From JAEUPI01 sp036520715 (lineage in GTDB: Bacteria > Pseudomonadota > Gammaproteobacteria > Burkholderiales > Burkholderiaceae_C), in assembly GCA_036520715.1 (NCBI GenBank), contig DATDJF010000361.1, positions 1 through 44,045 on the forward strand: a stretch of DNA of 44,045 nt, in the 5' to 3' direction. Every line of letters starts with the position of its first letter. Position 1 is the stretch's first letter. Shown piece by piece: positions 32,090 through 39,707 of the stretch. The notes under the pieces were generated by a model that made no database searches, was not told the DNA's origin, and worked only from the letters and a program-made list of their open reading frames with translations. The position numbers and the translations under genes were made by a program.

Positions 32090-33289
32090 TCACTCACCAA
32101 GCAGTTCGCCCACGGCCTTGAGATCGTCGACCCGCTCGCAAACTGTCTTGATCGCCATCAGGATCGGCACCCCCAGGAACAGGCCCCAGAGGCCCCAGAT
32201 CCAGCCCCAAGCCAGCACGCCGGCGAACACCACGACCGGGTTCATGCGGCCGGCTCGGCTGGTCAGCCACGGGGTGAGAAGGCCACCTTCGATGCCATTG
32301 ATGACCAGCACGACCCCGCCGATCAAGGCCGCCATCTCGAACGAGCCGAACTGGACGAAGCCCATCAGCGCCGACCCGCCGATGGCCAAGACGCTGCCGA
32401 GATAGGGGATGAAGCTGAGCGCGAACGCCAGCACACCCCATACCGCCGCATGCTCGACACCGATCCACAGGAAGGCAAGCCCTGTGGACACACCCACCAG
32501 CGTGCTGGTGAACACCTGCACCAGCAGGTAGCGCTGGATCTGCTGATCGATCTCGTCGAGCGCCTGCAGCGTGAGCTTCCTCTGGTGCAATGTCGGGCCG
32601 GCGATCCTCACCATCTTGCGCCTGAAGTTGTCGCCCGACAGCAGCAGGAAGAAGGTGACAAGGACGACGACGGTGGCCTGCCCTACGGCCGCCATCAAGC
32701 CGAGCGCGCCGGGCCACAAGTAGTCGTTCACGTTGAATCGGGGCCGCTCGATCTGCACCTTGGTCACGCCGCGCACCGGCTCCGGGGTCTTGGCGGTGCC
32801 CGCATCGGCAGCGCGCTCGATCTCGGCGGCGGCCTTCTGCACCCTGTCGATCGTGCCGCCAGGCCCTTGGGCCCCTCGGCTTTCGATGCCGCGGCGCAAT
32901 TTTTGCGCCACCTCGGGCAGGGTTTCGATCATCGCCGCCGCGTCGGCGCTGAGTGAATAGGCGGTCCAGCCGACGCCGCCCACGATCGCGGCCAGCAGCG
33001 TCGCAGCGGCCAGCGGGCGCGGAACGTGGAACCGGACCCTGCGGTCGACCAGCGGGGTCAGCGCGTAGCTGGACATGAGCCCGACCACCAGCGGCACGAA
33101 CACCGCGCTGGCCCAGTGCAGCACCACCAGACATGCCAGCGTGGCGATCACCACCAGCGAGGCGCTGCGCAAATTGACCGGTGTGTGCAACACAACCGCG
33201 GGTGCATCGGCCGACGGTGCCAGCGCGACGGCGGACGTTTCGTCCACGGGCGCGGCGACCACATCCATGGGCATCGGCGACGAAGTCAT
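32090..33289 (-). CDS. AI-2E family transporter
   Basis: Encodes 399 residues. Hydrophobic pairs at the N-terminus (SLVVIATLACLVVLHWASAV, FVPLVVGLMSSYALTPLVD) are followed by a large soluble insert rich in Glu/Ala, then a C-terminal block of helices with FALSFIPYLGSVLAIGGSALM and the conserved end WGLFLGVPILMAIKTVCE. This is the PF01594 family, once linked to autoinducer-2 export but now known to include Na+/H+ antiporters and others; the substrate is unknown. A TTG at 33304 is an alternative start, but the ATG at 33289 has AAGG close by. Confidence 0.9.
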   Translation of the reverse strand: MTSSPMPMDVVAAPVDETSAVALAPSADAPAVVLHTPVNLRSASLVVIATLACLVVLHWASAVFVPLVVGLMSSYALTPLVDRRVRFHVPRPLAAATLLAAIVGGVGWTAYSLSADAAAMIETLPEVAQKLRRGIESRGAQGPGGTIDRVQKAAAEIERAADAGTAKTPEPVRGVTKVQIERPRFNVNDYLWPGALGLMAAVGQATVVVLVTFFLLLSGDNFRRKMVRIAGPTLHQRKLTLQALDEIDQQIQRYLLVQVFTSTLVGVSTGLAFLWIGVEHAAVWGVLAFALSFIPYLGSVLAIGGSALMGFVQFGSFEMAALIGGVVLVINGIEGGLLTPWLTSRAGRMNPVVVFAGVLAWGWIWGLWGLFLGVPILMAIKTVCERVDDLKAVGELLGE

Positions 33290-33361
33290 GCCTTCACTCG
33301 GCAAGCGGTGCGTCCGCCCGGCAGCGAGATGGGTCAGGCCTCTTCGCCCAGGCGATGAATG

Positions 33362-33922
33362 TCAACCCAGCGAGAGCCAGATCTCGTTGCGGCGCAGGAA
33401 CCACGGCGTCCACGGCGCGTTGTAGCGCGAGAAGGCGGGCTCTCCCGACCAACCGAGCGCCACGGCCTTCAACGCTGCCGTCAACGTGGCCAGGTGCGTG
33501 GCGTAGTTCGACGCCGACCAGAACCCCGAATACCGTATCGCCGCCAGCCTGTGGGCCGGCAACTCGCGCAGCGTCACCCGCGGGTCGTCGGGCTCGGGCG
33601 CTGACGCCAGCGACACCCCTTTGGGCAGGACGAATTGCACGATGAAGCCATCCGCCGCGGGGATCTGGGTCACCGGAGCCGCCATCGCGAAATGAATCGG
33701 TGCGGCCACGGGCGTCGCCGCTTCGGTCGCTACGAACGCCCGGGCGCCCTTGTTCTTGCCGAAGATGTAGCCGGTCAGGATGGGGAACGCCCAGTGAACC
33801 GCCTCGTCCGCCGTGCCGGCCACGTGCACTTCGGCCACGGTGTAGGGCGCGTATTGGCGCACCTCGATGTCGCCCAGCCTGCGCACCACCTCGTAGTCCG
33901 GCCCTTCGACGATGCTCGACAT
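33362..33922 (-). CDS. SOUL heme-binding family protein
   Basis: Encodes 186 residues. YEVVRRLGDIEVRQYAPYTVAEV is the SOUL N-terminal strand pair; IFGKNKGA, IHFAMAAPVTQIP (the PVT block) and RLAAIRYSGFWSASNY follow in family order. SOUL proteins bind heme or related tetrapyrroles and are widespread without a defined bacterial role. There is no signal peptide, so cytoplasmic. AAGG precedes the ATG. The CRP-type dyad at 33956-33971 ends only 33 bp before the ATG, so it must overlap or abut the promoter. Confidence 0.9.
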   Translation of the reverse strand: MSSIVEGPDYEVVRRLGDIEVRQYAPYTVAEVHVAGTADEAVHWAFPILTGYIFGKNKGARAFVATEAATPVAAPIHFAMAAPVTQIPAADGFIVQFVLPKGVSLASAPEPDDPRVTLRELPAHRLAAIRYSGFWSASNYATHLATLTAALKAVALGWSGEPAFSRYNAPWTPWFLRRNEIWLSLG

Positions 33923-33955
33923 GTGCCAACCTTGCGCGCGGCGGGCTCGACAGTC

Positions 33956-33971
33956 TGTTCGCTACCGCACA
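33956..33971 (-). promoter_or_regulatory. CRP-type dyad, copy 6 (before SOUL gene)
   Basis: On the minus strand TGTGCGGTAGCGAACA, followed by GACTGTC. It is so close to the SOUL start that transcription must begin within or just after it, which limits how the motif can work: either core promoter or overlapping operator. Confidence 0.65.
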
Positions 33972-34048
33972 AAAACAGCGGCTCATGCGTGAAAGCGATC
34001 CCGGTTTCTGGCGATCGACGCGAGCCCATGATCAACTCGCCGAAACGT

Positions 34049-34741
34049 TCAACGCATCAGGTCGGCGTAGGCCTGCTGGTCGGCCGCAAAACAGTCGCAG
34101 GCGGCCGCCTCGAGTCCGGGGCGGTCGAGCACCGTCAATTCGCCGCGGTGGTATCGAATCAACCCGCTGTGCTGCAAAGCACCGGCGGCCATCGTGATGC
34201 CGACGCGGCGCACGCCCAGCATGTAGGAAAGAAATTCATGGGTCACGCGAAAGCTGTCGGTGTGCGCACGATCGTGGCTCATCAACAGCCAACGCGCCAA
34301 GCGTGGACCGATGAGGTGAAAGCGCAGGCAAGCAGCCGACGCGGCGAGCTGGGCCATCAGCACGTACAGATAGCGGTTCAGGCTGCGCTGCAAGGTCGGG
34401 CTACGCTCGAGTTCGCGCCGGAATAAGGCGGCGCCGATGCGCCAGGCACGCCCCGGGCCCTGCACCAGCGCGAGCAGCGGTGTCGTCGCGACACCCAAAG
34501 CCAACTGGGCACCCAGCATGCCTTCGCGGCCTACCATGCCGACTTCGAGCCCCGGGTGCTTGTCGATGGTGGTCACCAGCGAGATGAAGCCGTCGATCGG
34601 AAAGTAGACGTGGCGCGTGACCTCGCCGCGTTCGCACAGCACCTCGGCCAACACCAGTGTGAAGGGCTCACACACTGCCAGCAGGCGCTGGCGGTCGGCG
34701 CGCGGCAACAGTTCGATCAGGTGATTCTCGACGGCTGCCAA
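34049..34741 (-). CDS. Crp/Fnr-family transcription regulator, paralogue 1
   Basis: Encodes 230 residues from a TTG start (LAAVENHLIE). The start is fixed by AGAAGG six bases upstream and by the paralogue at 37670, which has the same TTG, the same spacing and exactly the same length. Residues 10-130 form the cyclic-nucleotide-type beta roll (ERGEVTRHVYFPIDGFISLV, GMVGREGMLG). The cAMP-contacting Arg of CRP is not evident and there is no FNR N-terminal Cys cluster, so the signal is unknown. Residues about 166-200 are the winged helix (THEFLSYMLGVRRVGITMAA), and a CDC pair (215-217) sits near the C-terminus. It carries a CRP-type dyad in its own upstream region. Confidence 0.9.
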   Translation of the reverse strand: MAAVENHLIELLPRADRQRLLAVCEPFTLVLAEVLCERGEVTRHVYFPIDGFISLVTTIDKHPGLEVGMVGREGMLGAQLALGVATTPLLALVQGPGRAWRIGAALFRRELERSPTLQRSLNRYLYVLMAQLAASAACLRFHLIGPRLARWLLMSHDRAHTDSFRVTHEFLSYMLGVRRVGITMAAGALQHSGLIRYHRGELTVLDRPGLEAAACDCFAADQQAYADLMR

Positions 34742-34861
34742 AGCAAGCCTTCTGGTAGATGACCGGCAGACCCGGTGACGGGGCCCCAAGCTCGGTTGCG
34801 CTCGCAAGACAGCAGCGGAGAACCGAATGCATTGAATGTGCGCAGTCGCATCCCGTTTGAC

Positions 34862-34877
34862 TGTCTGTCAGCACACA
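34862..34877 (-). promoter_or_regulatory. CRP-type dyad, copy 7 (before regulator 1)
   Basis: On the minus strand TGTGTGCTGACAGACA. With flanks, 34857-34879 is identical over 23 bp to 38476-38498 before regulator 2, at nearly the same distance from the TTG starts (116 and 114 bp, measured from the gene-proximal end of the 23-mer). Confidence 0.75.
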
Positions 34878-34924
34878 CAGCAGCGAATGAGTCGCCGCGC
34901 GGGCAATGACCTAGCGGGCGCGTG

Positions 34925-34940
34925 TGTCCGATGGCGCACA
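34925..34940 (+). promoter_or_regulatory. CRP-type dyad, copy 8 (before 66-residue peptide gene)
   Basis: TGTCCGATGGCGCACA, followed by GACTC. It points to the peptide gene at 35037. With copy 7 it makes the 295-bp space between regulator 1 and the cassette a divergent control region. Confidence 0.6.
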
Positions 34941-35036
34941 GACTCACACTCACCGGCCCGCAAGAATCTGCGTCTTCGCATCGCCATCGTCGGCACGCAT
35001 CTTGCCGTGTCGCAGCGGTCACCGAAAGGACACACC

Positions 35037-35237
35037 ATGCTTTCCCGCGACACGATCGACGCTGCGGCAAGGGTCACCGAATACGCAGCATGCCGCCCGC
35101 TTGCGTTCAATCCGACGCCGCCGGCGGACGATGCGGGCCTGCTGGTGAATGACACAGACGACGCCGCTGCCGCCGGGCCAGACCGTCCGCAAGGCAACCC
35201 GGACGTTCAGACAAGCAACGCGGTACCTGCGCGCTGA
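35037..35237 (+). CDS. 66-residue peptide upstream of hydroxylase and acyltransferase
   Basis: Starts MLSRDTIDAAARVTEYAACR. The C-terminal two thirds are rich in Asp, Ala, Pro and Asn (PPADDAGLLVNDTDDAAAAG) and look disordered. AAAGGA lies seven bases before the ATG, much better than the signal of the following gene. No signal peptide, and no family I know. It has one Cys, several Asp/Asn/Pro residues that a 2-oxoglutarate oxygenase could hydroxylate, and Lys-free composition. It is 16 bp before the hydroxylase gene. It may be a modified peptide precursor, or only a leader peptide that couples translation; I cannot decide. Confidence 0.6.
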   Translation: MLSRDTIDAAARVTEYAACRPLAFNPTPPADDAGLLVNDTDDAAAAGPDRPQGNPDVQTSNAVPAR

Positions 35238-35253
35238 TCCACGGCGCAACGCC

Positions 35254-36240
35254 ATGAGCTCCGTGTCTTTCAGTTCTGACGGCCCTGCACCCTCGCTTGG
35301 CATCGCCCTGTCGGCCGCAAACGAGGCCGACTTCGGCCGGCGGCCGATGGTGGCGACCCACAACCTGCAGCATTGGGATCTGTTCACGGACGCCGCGCTG
35401 GTCGACCTGTTGGATCGCATGCCACGGCAACAAGTGCGTGCGCTCACGATGGGCAGTGACCCCGCAAAGCCCGAGCAGAACCGTCTGGCGCGCTGCGACG
35501 ACCTGAGCGGCGCCGAACTGATGCGCGCAGTGAAGAACGGTCGACTCTGGCTCAACATCACACGGGTCGATCGCGCAGATTCCCGCTATCGGGACCTCAT
35601 CGATGGCTTGTACGCCGAGCTTGCCGCTCAGGTGCCCGGCTTCACGCCCGACAGCAGCCAGGGCACCTTGCTGGTGTCGTCGCCACATGCAATGGTCTAC
35701 TACCACGTCGACGGGCCTGCCACCGTGTTGTGGCACCTGCGCGGACGCAAACGGGTCTGGGTCTATCCGGCGCTGGATGCACGCTATGTGCGGCGCGAGG
35801 CGCTGGAGGATATTTTCGCCGACGTGCGGCACGAATACCTGCCGTACGACGCGGCCTTCGACGACGCAGCGACGGTGATCGACCTCGCGCCGGGGCAGTG
35901 GCTGGCTTGGGCTCAGAACGCCCCGCACCGTGTGACCAACGGCGACAGCGTGAACGTCTCGTTGTCGACCGAACACTTCACGCGGCAAGGCCGCTGGCGC
36001 GCGCGGGTGTACGTCGCGAACCGATACTTTCGCCGCCGTTGGGGCCTTGCGGACCTGTCGACCTGCGAGAGTGGGCCGGCGGCGATCCTGAAAGCGGTGG
36101 TACACCGACTGGCACGCCAGGCCGGATTGGACCGCAGGCAGCTCAAGAGCTACGTGCCCGTTCTGCAGGTCGACCCCGACGCGCCGGATGGCGTGACATC
36201 GCTCGAGCACCGGGGTTCGCTGCCGCCGGCACTGACTTGA
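35254..36240 (+). CDS. JmjC/cupin-type 2-oxoglutarate-Fe(II) hydroxylase
   Basis: Encodes 328 residues. The cupin core shows YYHVDGPATVLWHLRGRKRVWVYP with His151 and Asp153 as two iron ligands, and GQWLAWAQNAPHRVTNGDSV with His225 as the third, followed by the strand VNVSLSTEHFT. The GRKRVWVYP segment supplies the basic residue that often binds 2-oxoglutarate. Bacterial relatives hydroxylate proteins, peptides or small molecules; JmjC-like proteins beside acyltransferases occur in uncharacterised gene clusters. The ATG at 35254 has a weak ribosome site, so translation may depend on the preceding 66-codon gene. Its stop overlaps the next start (TTGA). Confidence 0.8.
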   Translation: MSSVSFSSDGPAPSLGIALSAANEADFGRRPMVATHNLQHWDLFTDAALVDLLDRMPRQQVRALTMGSDPAKPEQNRLARCDDLSGAELMRAVKNGRLWLNITRVDRADSRYRDLIDGLYAELAAQVPGFTPDSSQGTLLVSSPHAMVYYHVDGPATVLWHLRGRKRVWVYPALDARYVRREALEDIFADVRHEYLPYDAAFDDAATVIDLAPGQWLAWAQNAPHRVTNGDSVNVSLSTEHFTRQGRWRARVYVANRYFRRRWGLADLSTCESGPAAILKAVVHRLARQAGLDRRQLKSYVPVLQVDPDAPDGVTSLEHRGSLPPALT

Positions 36241-37577
36241 TTTCCGTCCGTTGCTTCGAATCGTTGCCGGAGGCCGCATGCCTTCGCGACGATGTGAATG
36301 CGCTCAATCGCCGCTGTGCGCCACCGGATCCGTTTTCAACCTTCGAGTTCTTCGAGAATTACCTGGGTCAAGACGAGGCGTTGCAGGCCGGCGGTGGCCT
36401 GCGCGTGTGGTTCGTGACGGTCTTTCGCGCAGACACACTGATCGGCTACGTGGCTCTCAAACTGGTGTCGCGCAAGACATGGCTGCGTCGGGTTGCCACA
36501 CTCAGCTTCCTGGTCACTCATGACAATGACCGGCCTCACCTGGTGGCATGCCCGGAGAATCTGCGCGATGCCAGCGTGGCGGTCTATGGCTACCTGCTCG
36601 CCCGTCAGCGCGAGTGGGGATTCCTCGAATTCCACCAGCAAGACAGCACGTCCTCGCTGTTTCCACCGCCCGACGCCGTGGACTTGAGCGGCTACCGGGT
36701 CAGCGAGTGGCCGGGCCTGCCGAACTGCACGGTTCACCTGCGCTGGAGCTCGCTGCCCGAGTACATGCGAGCGATGGAAGCGAGGTTTCGCTCCAATCTC
36801 GAACGGCAAGTGCGCCACTTGCTCGCCGCGGGCGAGCTCGAGTTGTTGTCCTCGTCGGACACCGCCGCCACGCCGGCGCTGCTCGAGCTGTACCGCAGCA
36901 TCGAACCGCGCAGCTGGAAGTCGCGCACCGATGTGGGTATCGGCCAGGAGCCGCGTCGGATCGCCTACTTCGAGGGTTTGTTGGGGACGCATCAGCCGAT
37001 GCGGCTGTCGATCCAGATCCTGCTGCTCGACGGCGTGCCGATCGCCGGCCTCATCAACGGCAGTTTCGCCAACGGCCTGTATGCGCTGCAGATGGTCTAC
37101 GACGAAGCCTTCGGCCGCATGAGCCCGGGCTCGGCGATGCTGCTGTTGGGGATGCGCCAAGCCATCGACGGTGGCTATGCGTTCTTCAATCTGCTGTCGG
37201 GCTTCGGCTACTACAAGGCTCGTTGGTTGGCCCAGGCGACCGACACTCGAATCGCGCAGATCTATCGCGTCGGCTCGCTGTGGTACTGGCACCGCAAGAT
37301 CGGCGATTGGAAGCGCGCCGCGCTACCCGCTCTGGCCAAGCCGACCCGCGCGCTGTTCAACCCGCTGCGCCGCAGCGCCAGCCGGCGCAAGTTGGCTCAG
37401 GCTGAACCCGGAAGACCCACCGTGATCGCCATGCAGCCGGCGCAACGCCAGCGTTTGGCCGCGCTGATCGCCTCCGTCCGCCAAAGCCCGGGTGAGGGTC
37501 TGTCTGCCCAGGCGTTGGCGAGCGTGTTGCAAATCGCAAACACGGCCTCACGCGCCCGTTCGGCGCACGCGCTCTGA
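36237..37577 (+). CDS. FemAB/GNAT-like acyltransferase
   Basis: Encodes 446 residues from a TTG that overlaps the previous stop by 4 nt, which implies translational coupling. The C-terminal two thirds show the double-GNAT pattern of PF13480 (CelD/BcsL-like): YMRAMEARFRSNLERQVRHL, LELYRSIEPRSWKSR, then LSIQILLLDGVPIAGLINGS and MSPGSAMLLLGMRQAIDGGY with FFNLLSGFGYYKARWLA. Members transfer acyl or aminoacyl groups to polysaccharides, lipids or peptides. The last 32 residues (from about 415) lie in a 169-bp direct repeat whose other copy is at 39539. The tail after residue 380 is not part of the domain. Confidence 0.8.
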   Translation: MISVRCFESLPEAACLRDDVNALNRRCAPPDPFSTFEFFENYLGQDEALQAGGGLRVWFVTVFRADTLIGYVALKLVSRKTWLRRVATLSFLVTHDNDRPHLVACPENLRDASVAVYGYLLARQREWGFLEFHQQDSTSSLFPPPDAVDLSGYRVSEWPGLPNCTVHLRWSSLPEYMRAMEARFRSNLERQVRHLLAAGELELLSSSDTAATPALLELYRSIEPRSWKSRTDVGIGQEPRRIAYFEGLLGTHQPMRLSIQILLLDGVPIAGLINGSFANGLYALQMVYDEAFGRMSPGSAMLLLGMRQAIDGGYAFFNLLSGFGYYKARWLAQATDTRIAQIYRVGSLWYWHRKIGDWKRAALPALAKPTRALFNPLRRSASRRKLAQAEPGRPTVIAMQPAQRQRLAALIASVRQSPGEGLSAQALASVLQIANTASRARSAHAL

Positions 37578-37647
37578 GACACTTCCTGGGGCCCGCGCCG
37601 GCGTGCGAGGCCTCGACGCAGCAGCGCCCTCATGCCGCGGCGGCAGC
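37479..37647 (+). repeat. 169-bp direct repeat, left copy
   Basis: Covers the last 99 bp of the acyltransferase gene and the 70 bp after it. It aligns without gaps to 39539-39707 with about 15 differences (about 91% identity, counted by hand). Its last bases correspond to the 3' end of the flippase gene in the other copy. Confidence 0.9.
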
Positions 37648-37669
37648 GCCCCGCCGCGCTGACACGGCA

Positions 37670-38362
37670 TCAGTCCATCATCGCCGCATAGGCCTTGCGA
37701 TCCGCCGCATAACAATCGCACGCCGCCGCTTCGAGCCCCTTGCGATCGAGCACGGTCAGATCGCCGCGGTGATAGCGGATCAAACCGCTGTCCTGCAGGG
37801 CGCCCGCAGCCATCGTGACGCCGACGCGGCGCACGCCCAGCATGTAGGCCAGGAATTCGTGGGTTACACGAAAGGTGTCGACATGCGCGTGGTCGTGGCT
37901 CATCAACAGCCAGCGCGCCAGACGCGGCCCGATCATGTGAAATCGCAGGCACGCAGCCGACGCCGCCAGTTGCGCCATCAGCACATAGAGGTAACGGTCG
38001 AGGTTGCGCCGCAGCGCTGGGCTGCGCTCGACCTCGCGACGGAACGCGCCGGCGCTGACGCGCCGCGCGGTGCCTTCGCCCTGCACCACCGCGCGCAATG
38101 GCGTCTTCGCGACCCCGAGGGCCATCTGTGCGCCCACCATGCCCTCGCGGCCCACCATGCCAATTTCAAGGCCGGCGTGTTGGTCGACGGTGGTGATCAG
38201 CGACACAAAACCGTCGATCGGAAAGTAGACGTGACGCGTGTCCTCGCCGCGCTCGCACAGCACGTCGGCCAACACCAGCGGGAACGGCTCGCAGATGGCG
38301 AGCAGGCGCTGGCGATCTGCACGCGGCAGCATTTCGATCAGGTGGTTCTCGACGGCTGCCAA
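37670..38362 (-). CDS. Crp/Fnr-family transcription regulator, paralogue 2
   Basis: Encodes 230 residues from TTG with AGAGGA six bases upstream, as in paralogue 1, to which it is roughly four-fifths identical by eye. The same landmarks are present: ERGEDTRHVYFPIDGFVSLI, GMVGREGMVGAQ, LAASAACLRFHMIGPRLARW, the winged helix THEFLAYMLGVRRVGVTMAA, and CDC near the end. The differences cluster in residues 85-125 of the sensory domain, while the DNA-recognition helix differs only conservatively, so both probably bind the same sites but respond to different signals. The homology extends into the upstream region. Confidence 0.9.
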   Translation of the reverse strand: MAAVENHLIEMLPRADRQRLLAICEPFPLVLADVLCERGEDTRHVYFPIDGFVSLITTVDQHAGLEIGMVGREGMVGAQMALGVAKTPLRAVVQGEGTARRVSAGAFRREVERSPALRRNLDRYLYVLMAQLAASAACLRFHMIGPRLARWLLMSHDHAHVDTFRVTHEFLAYMLGVRRVGVTMAAGALQDSGLIRYHRGDLTVLDRKGLEAAACDCYAADRKAYAAMMD

Positions 38363-38480
38363 TGCGAGTCCTCTGCGAATGGCCTGCCGGTGGGTCACGG
38401 CGGCGATGCTCGGCTGCGCGCGCGACAATGGCAAGGCAGCGCAGAACAGGCACAGTGTGACCGGCCGATCAGGGCTTGAC

Positions 38481-38496
38481 TGTCTGTCAGCACACA
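38481..38496 (-). promoter_or_regulatory. CRP-type dyad, copy 9 (before regulator 2)
   Basis: On the minus strand TGTGTGCTGACAGACA, identical to the copy before regulator 1. Confidence 0.75.
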
Positions 38497-38610
38497 CACC
38501 GGCTGAGTGCGGGTGCTTCGGCAAGTTCTCGAGGCGCCGGCAGTGCGCGCGGCGCATGATCAATCAGCGCACAGGCGTTCAGCAGAGGCGAACGGCGCAG
38601 CGCGCTGGCT

Positions 38611-39357
38611 CTAGGCCGCTGCCAGGCCAGGCAGCAGGCGTTCGTGTTCTCTCTTGGTCACCGCATAACACTCGCAACTGCCCTGTTCGAGCCGTTTGCG
38701 ATCGAGCACGGCAATGCGCCCGCGGTTGTAGTGGATCACGCCGGAGCGCTTCAACCTTTGTGCCGCAGCGGTCACGCCTTCACGCCGTACGCCCAGCAGA
38801 TTGGCGGCGCGCTCGTGCGTCATCATCAGTTCATCGGACGGCGATCGATCCAGGCCGAGCAACAGGCGCCGGCAAAACTGCTGGTCGATCGAATGGTGCC
38901 GGTTGCACGCCGCCGTCTGCACCGTCTGCGCGATCAGCGCCTGAACGTAGCGCAACAGCACATGCAGCACCAGAGTGCCGCGCTCGACCTCGCCATTCAC
39001 CGCTCGCGCGGATAGGCGATAGGCCTGCCCGGCCACTTGCACCACGGCCCGGCCGGGCGTGGCGTTGCCTCCCATGAACAGCGCGATGCCCACCACGCCG
39101 TCGTTGCCCACCACCGCTGTCTCGGCCGAGCCGCCACCTTGCGTGAGGTACATCAGCGACACCACGGCCGTGGTGGGGAAGTAAACAAACAGCGGTGTGC
39201 AGCCCGATTCACACAGCACCTGGCCCATGCGCAGGTCGACCGGCTCGAGCGCCAACTGCAGCCGATTGAATTCGTCACCCGGCAACGCGGCGAGCAATGA
39301 GTTGCGTCGCGGGTCATCGGTACGGGGCTGTGCATTCACGGGGGCTCTCAAGGGCAT
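38611..39357 (-). CDS. Crp/Fnr-family transcription regulator, divergent third member
   Basis: About 248 residues from the ATG at 39357; a GTG at 39339 (VNAQPRTDD) with GAGAG upstream, and an ATG at 39372, are alternatives. SLLAALPGDEFNRLQLALEP, CTPLFVYFPTTAVVSLMYLT and GNDGVVGIALFMGG are the roll domain in the same VYFP subtype. The winged helix reads THERAANLLGVRREGVTAAAQRL, and a C-x-C (GSCECYAV) sits near the end as in the other two. It is clearly more distant and has no matching dyad directly upstream. It is transcribed toward paralogue 2, with a 248-bp gap. Confidence 0.85.
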   Translation of the reverse strand: MPLRAPVNAQPRTDDPRRNSLLAALPGDEFNRLQLALEPVDLRMGQVLCESGCTPLFVYFPTTAVVSLMYLTQGGGSAETAVVGNDGVVGIALFMGGNATPGRAVVQVAGQAYRLSARAVNGEVERGTLVLHVLLRYVQALIAQTVQTAACNRHHSIDQQFCRRLLLGLDRSPSDELMMTHERAANLLGVRREGVTAAAQRLKRSGVIHYNRGRIAVLDRKRLEQGSCECYAVTKREHERLLPGLAAA

Positions 39358-39538
39358 GCATGGAACTCTCATGCTGCTCAACCGCACGCAACTGCGGTAT
39401 CGGCGACAACCGGGTGTTGTGATCAGCGGCGGCCGCCTACGTACGTCGGGCCCGTCCTACAGCGCGTCAAGGTCAGCGCGGCGAGCGCCGCAGACCTCAA
39501 ACGGCCGTTCGGTTGGGCAGCAGCCGGTCGTACTCTTT

Positions 39539-39637
39539 CGCCAAAGCCCAGGTCAGGGTCTGTCTGCCCAGGCGCTGGCGAGCGTGTTGCAGATCGAACC
39601 CGCGGCATCACGCGCCCGTTCGGCGCACGCGCTCTGA
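39539..39637 (+). pseudogene. Fragment of the acyltransferase 3' end
   Basis: Translates to a tail with QSPGQGLSAQALASVLQI and SRARSAHAL before a stop, the same as the end of the intact acyltransferase. The rest of the gene is missing, so this is a remnant. The 150 bp between it and regulator 3 show nothing I can name. Confidence 0.75.
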
Positions 39638-39707
39638 GACACTTCCTGGGGGCCGCGCCGGCGCGCGCGGCATCGACGCTGCAGCGCCTTCATGCCGCGG
39701 CGGCAGC
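39539..39707 (+). repeat. 169-bp direct repeat, right copy
   Basis: Matches 37479-37647. Its right end forms the last codons of the flippase gene (complement), and its left part is a non-functional copy of the acyltransferase 3' end. The 1.9 kb between the copies carries regulators 2 and 3 only. Confidence 0.9.

Noticed and set aside
32090..33289. Autoinducer-2 export as a function
   Set aside because: The family name is historical; no quorum-sensing gene is nearby and members have other substrates.
26821..38496. LexA (SOS) boxes as an explanation of the dyads
   Set aside because: LexA boxes are CTGT-N8-ACAG, that is TGT-N8-ACA; here the spacing is TGT-N10-ACA in every copy, and no SOS gene follows.
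37648..39538. Insertion sequence between the 169-bp repeats
   Set aside because: No transposase, no terminal inverted repeats; only two regulator genes. The repeats are far too long for a target-site duplication.
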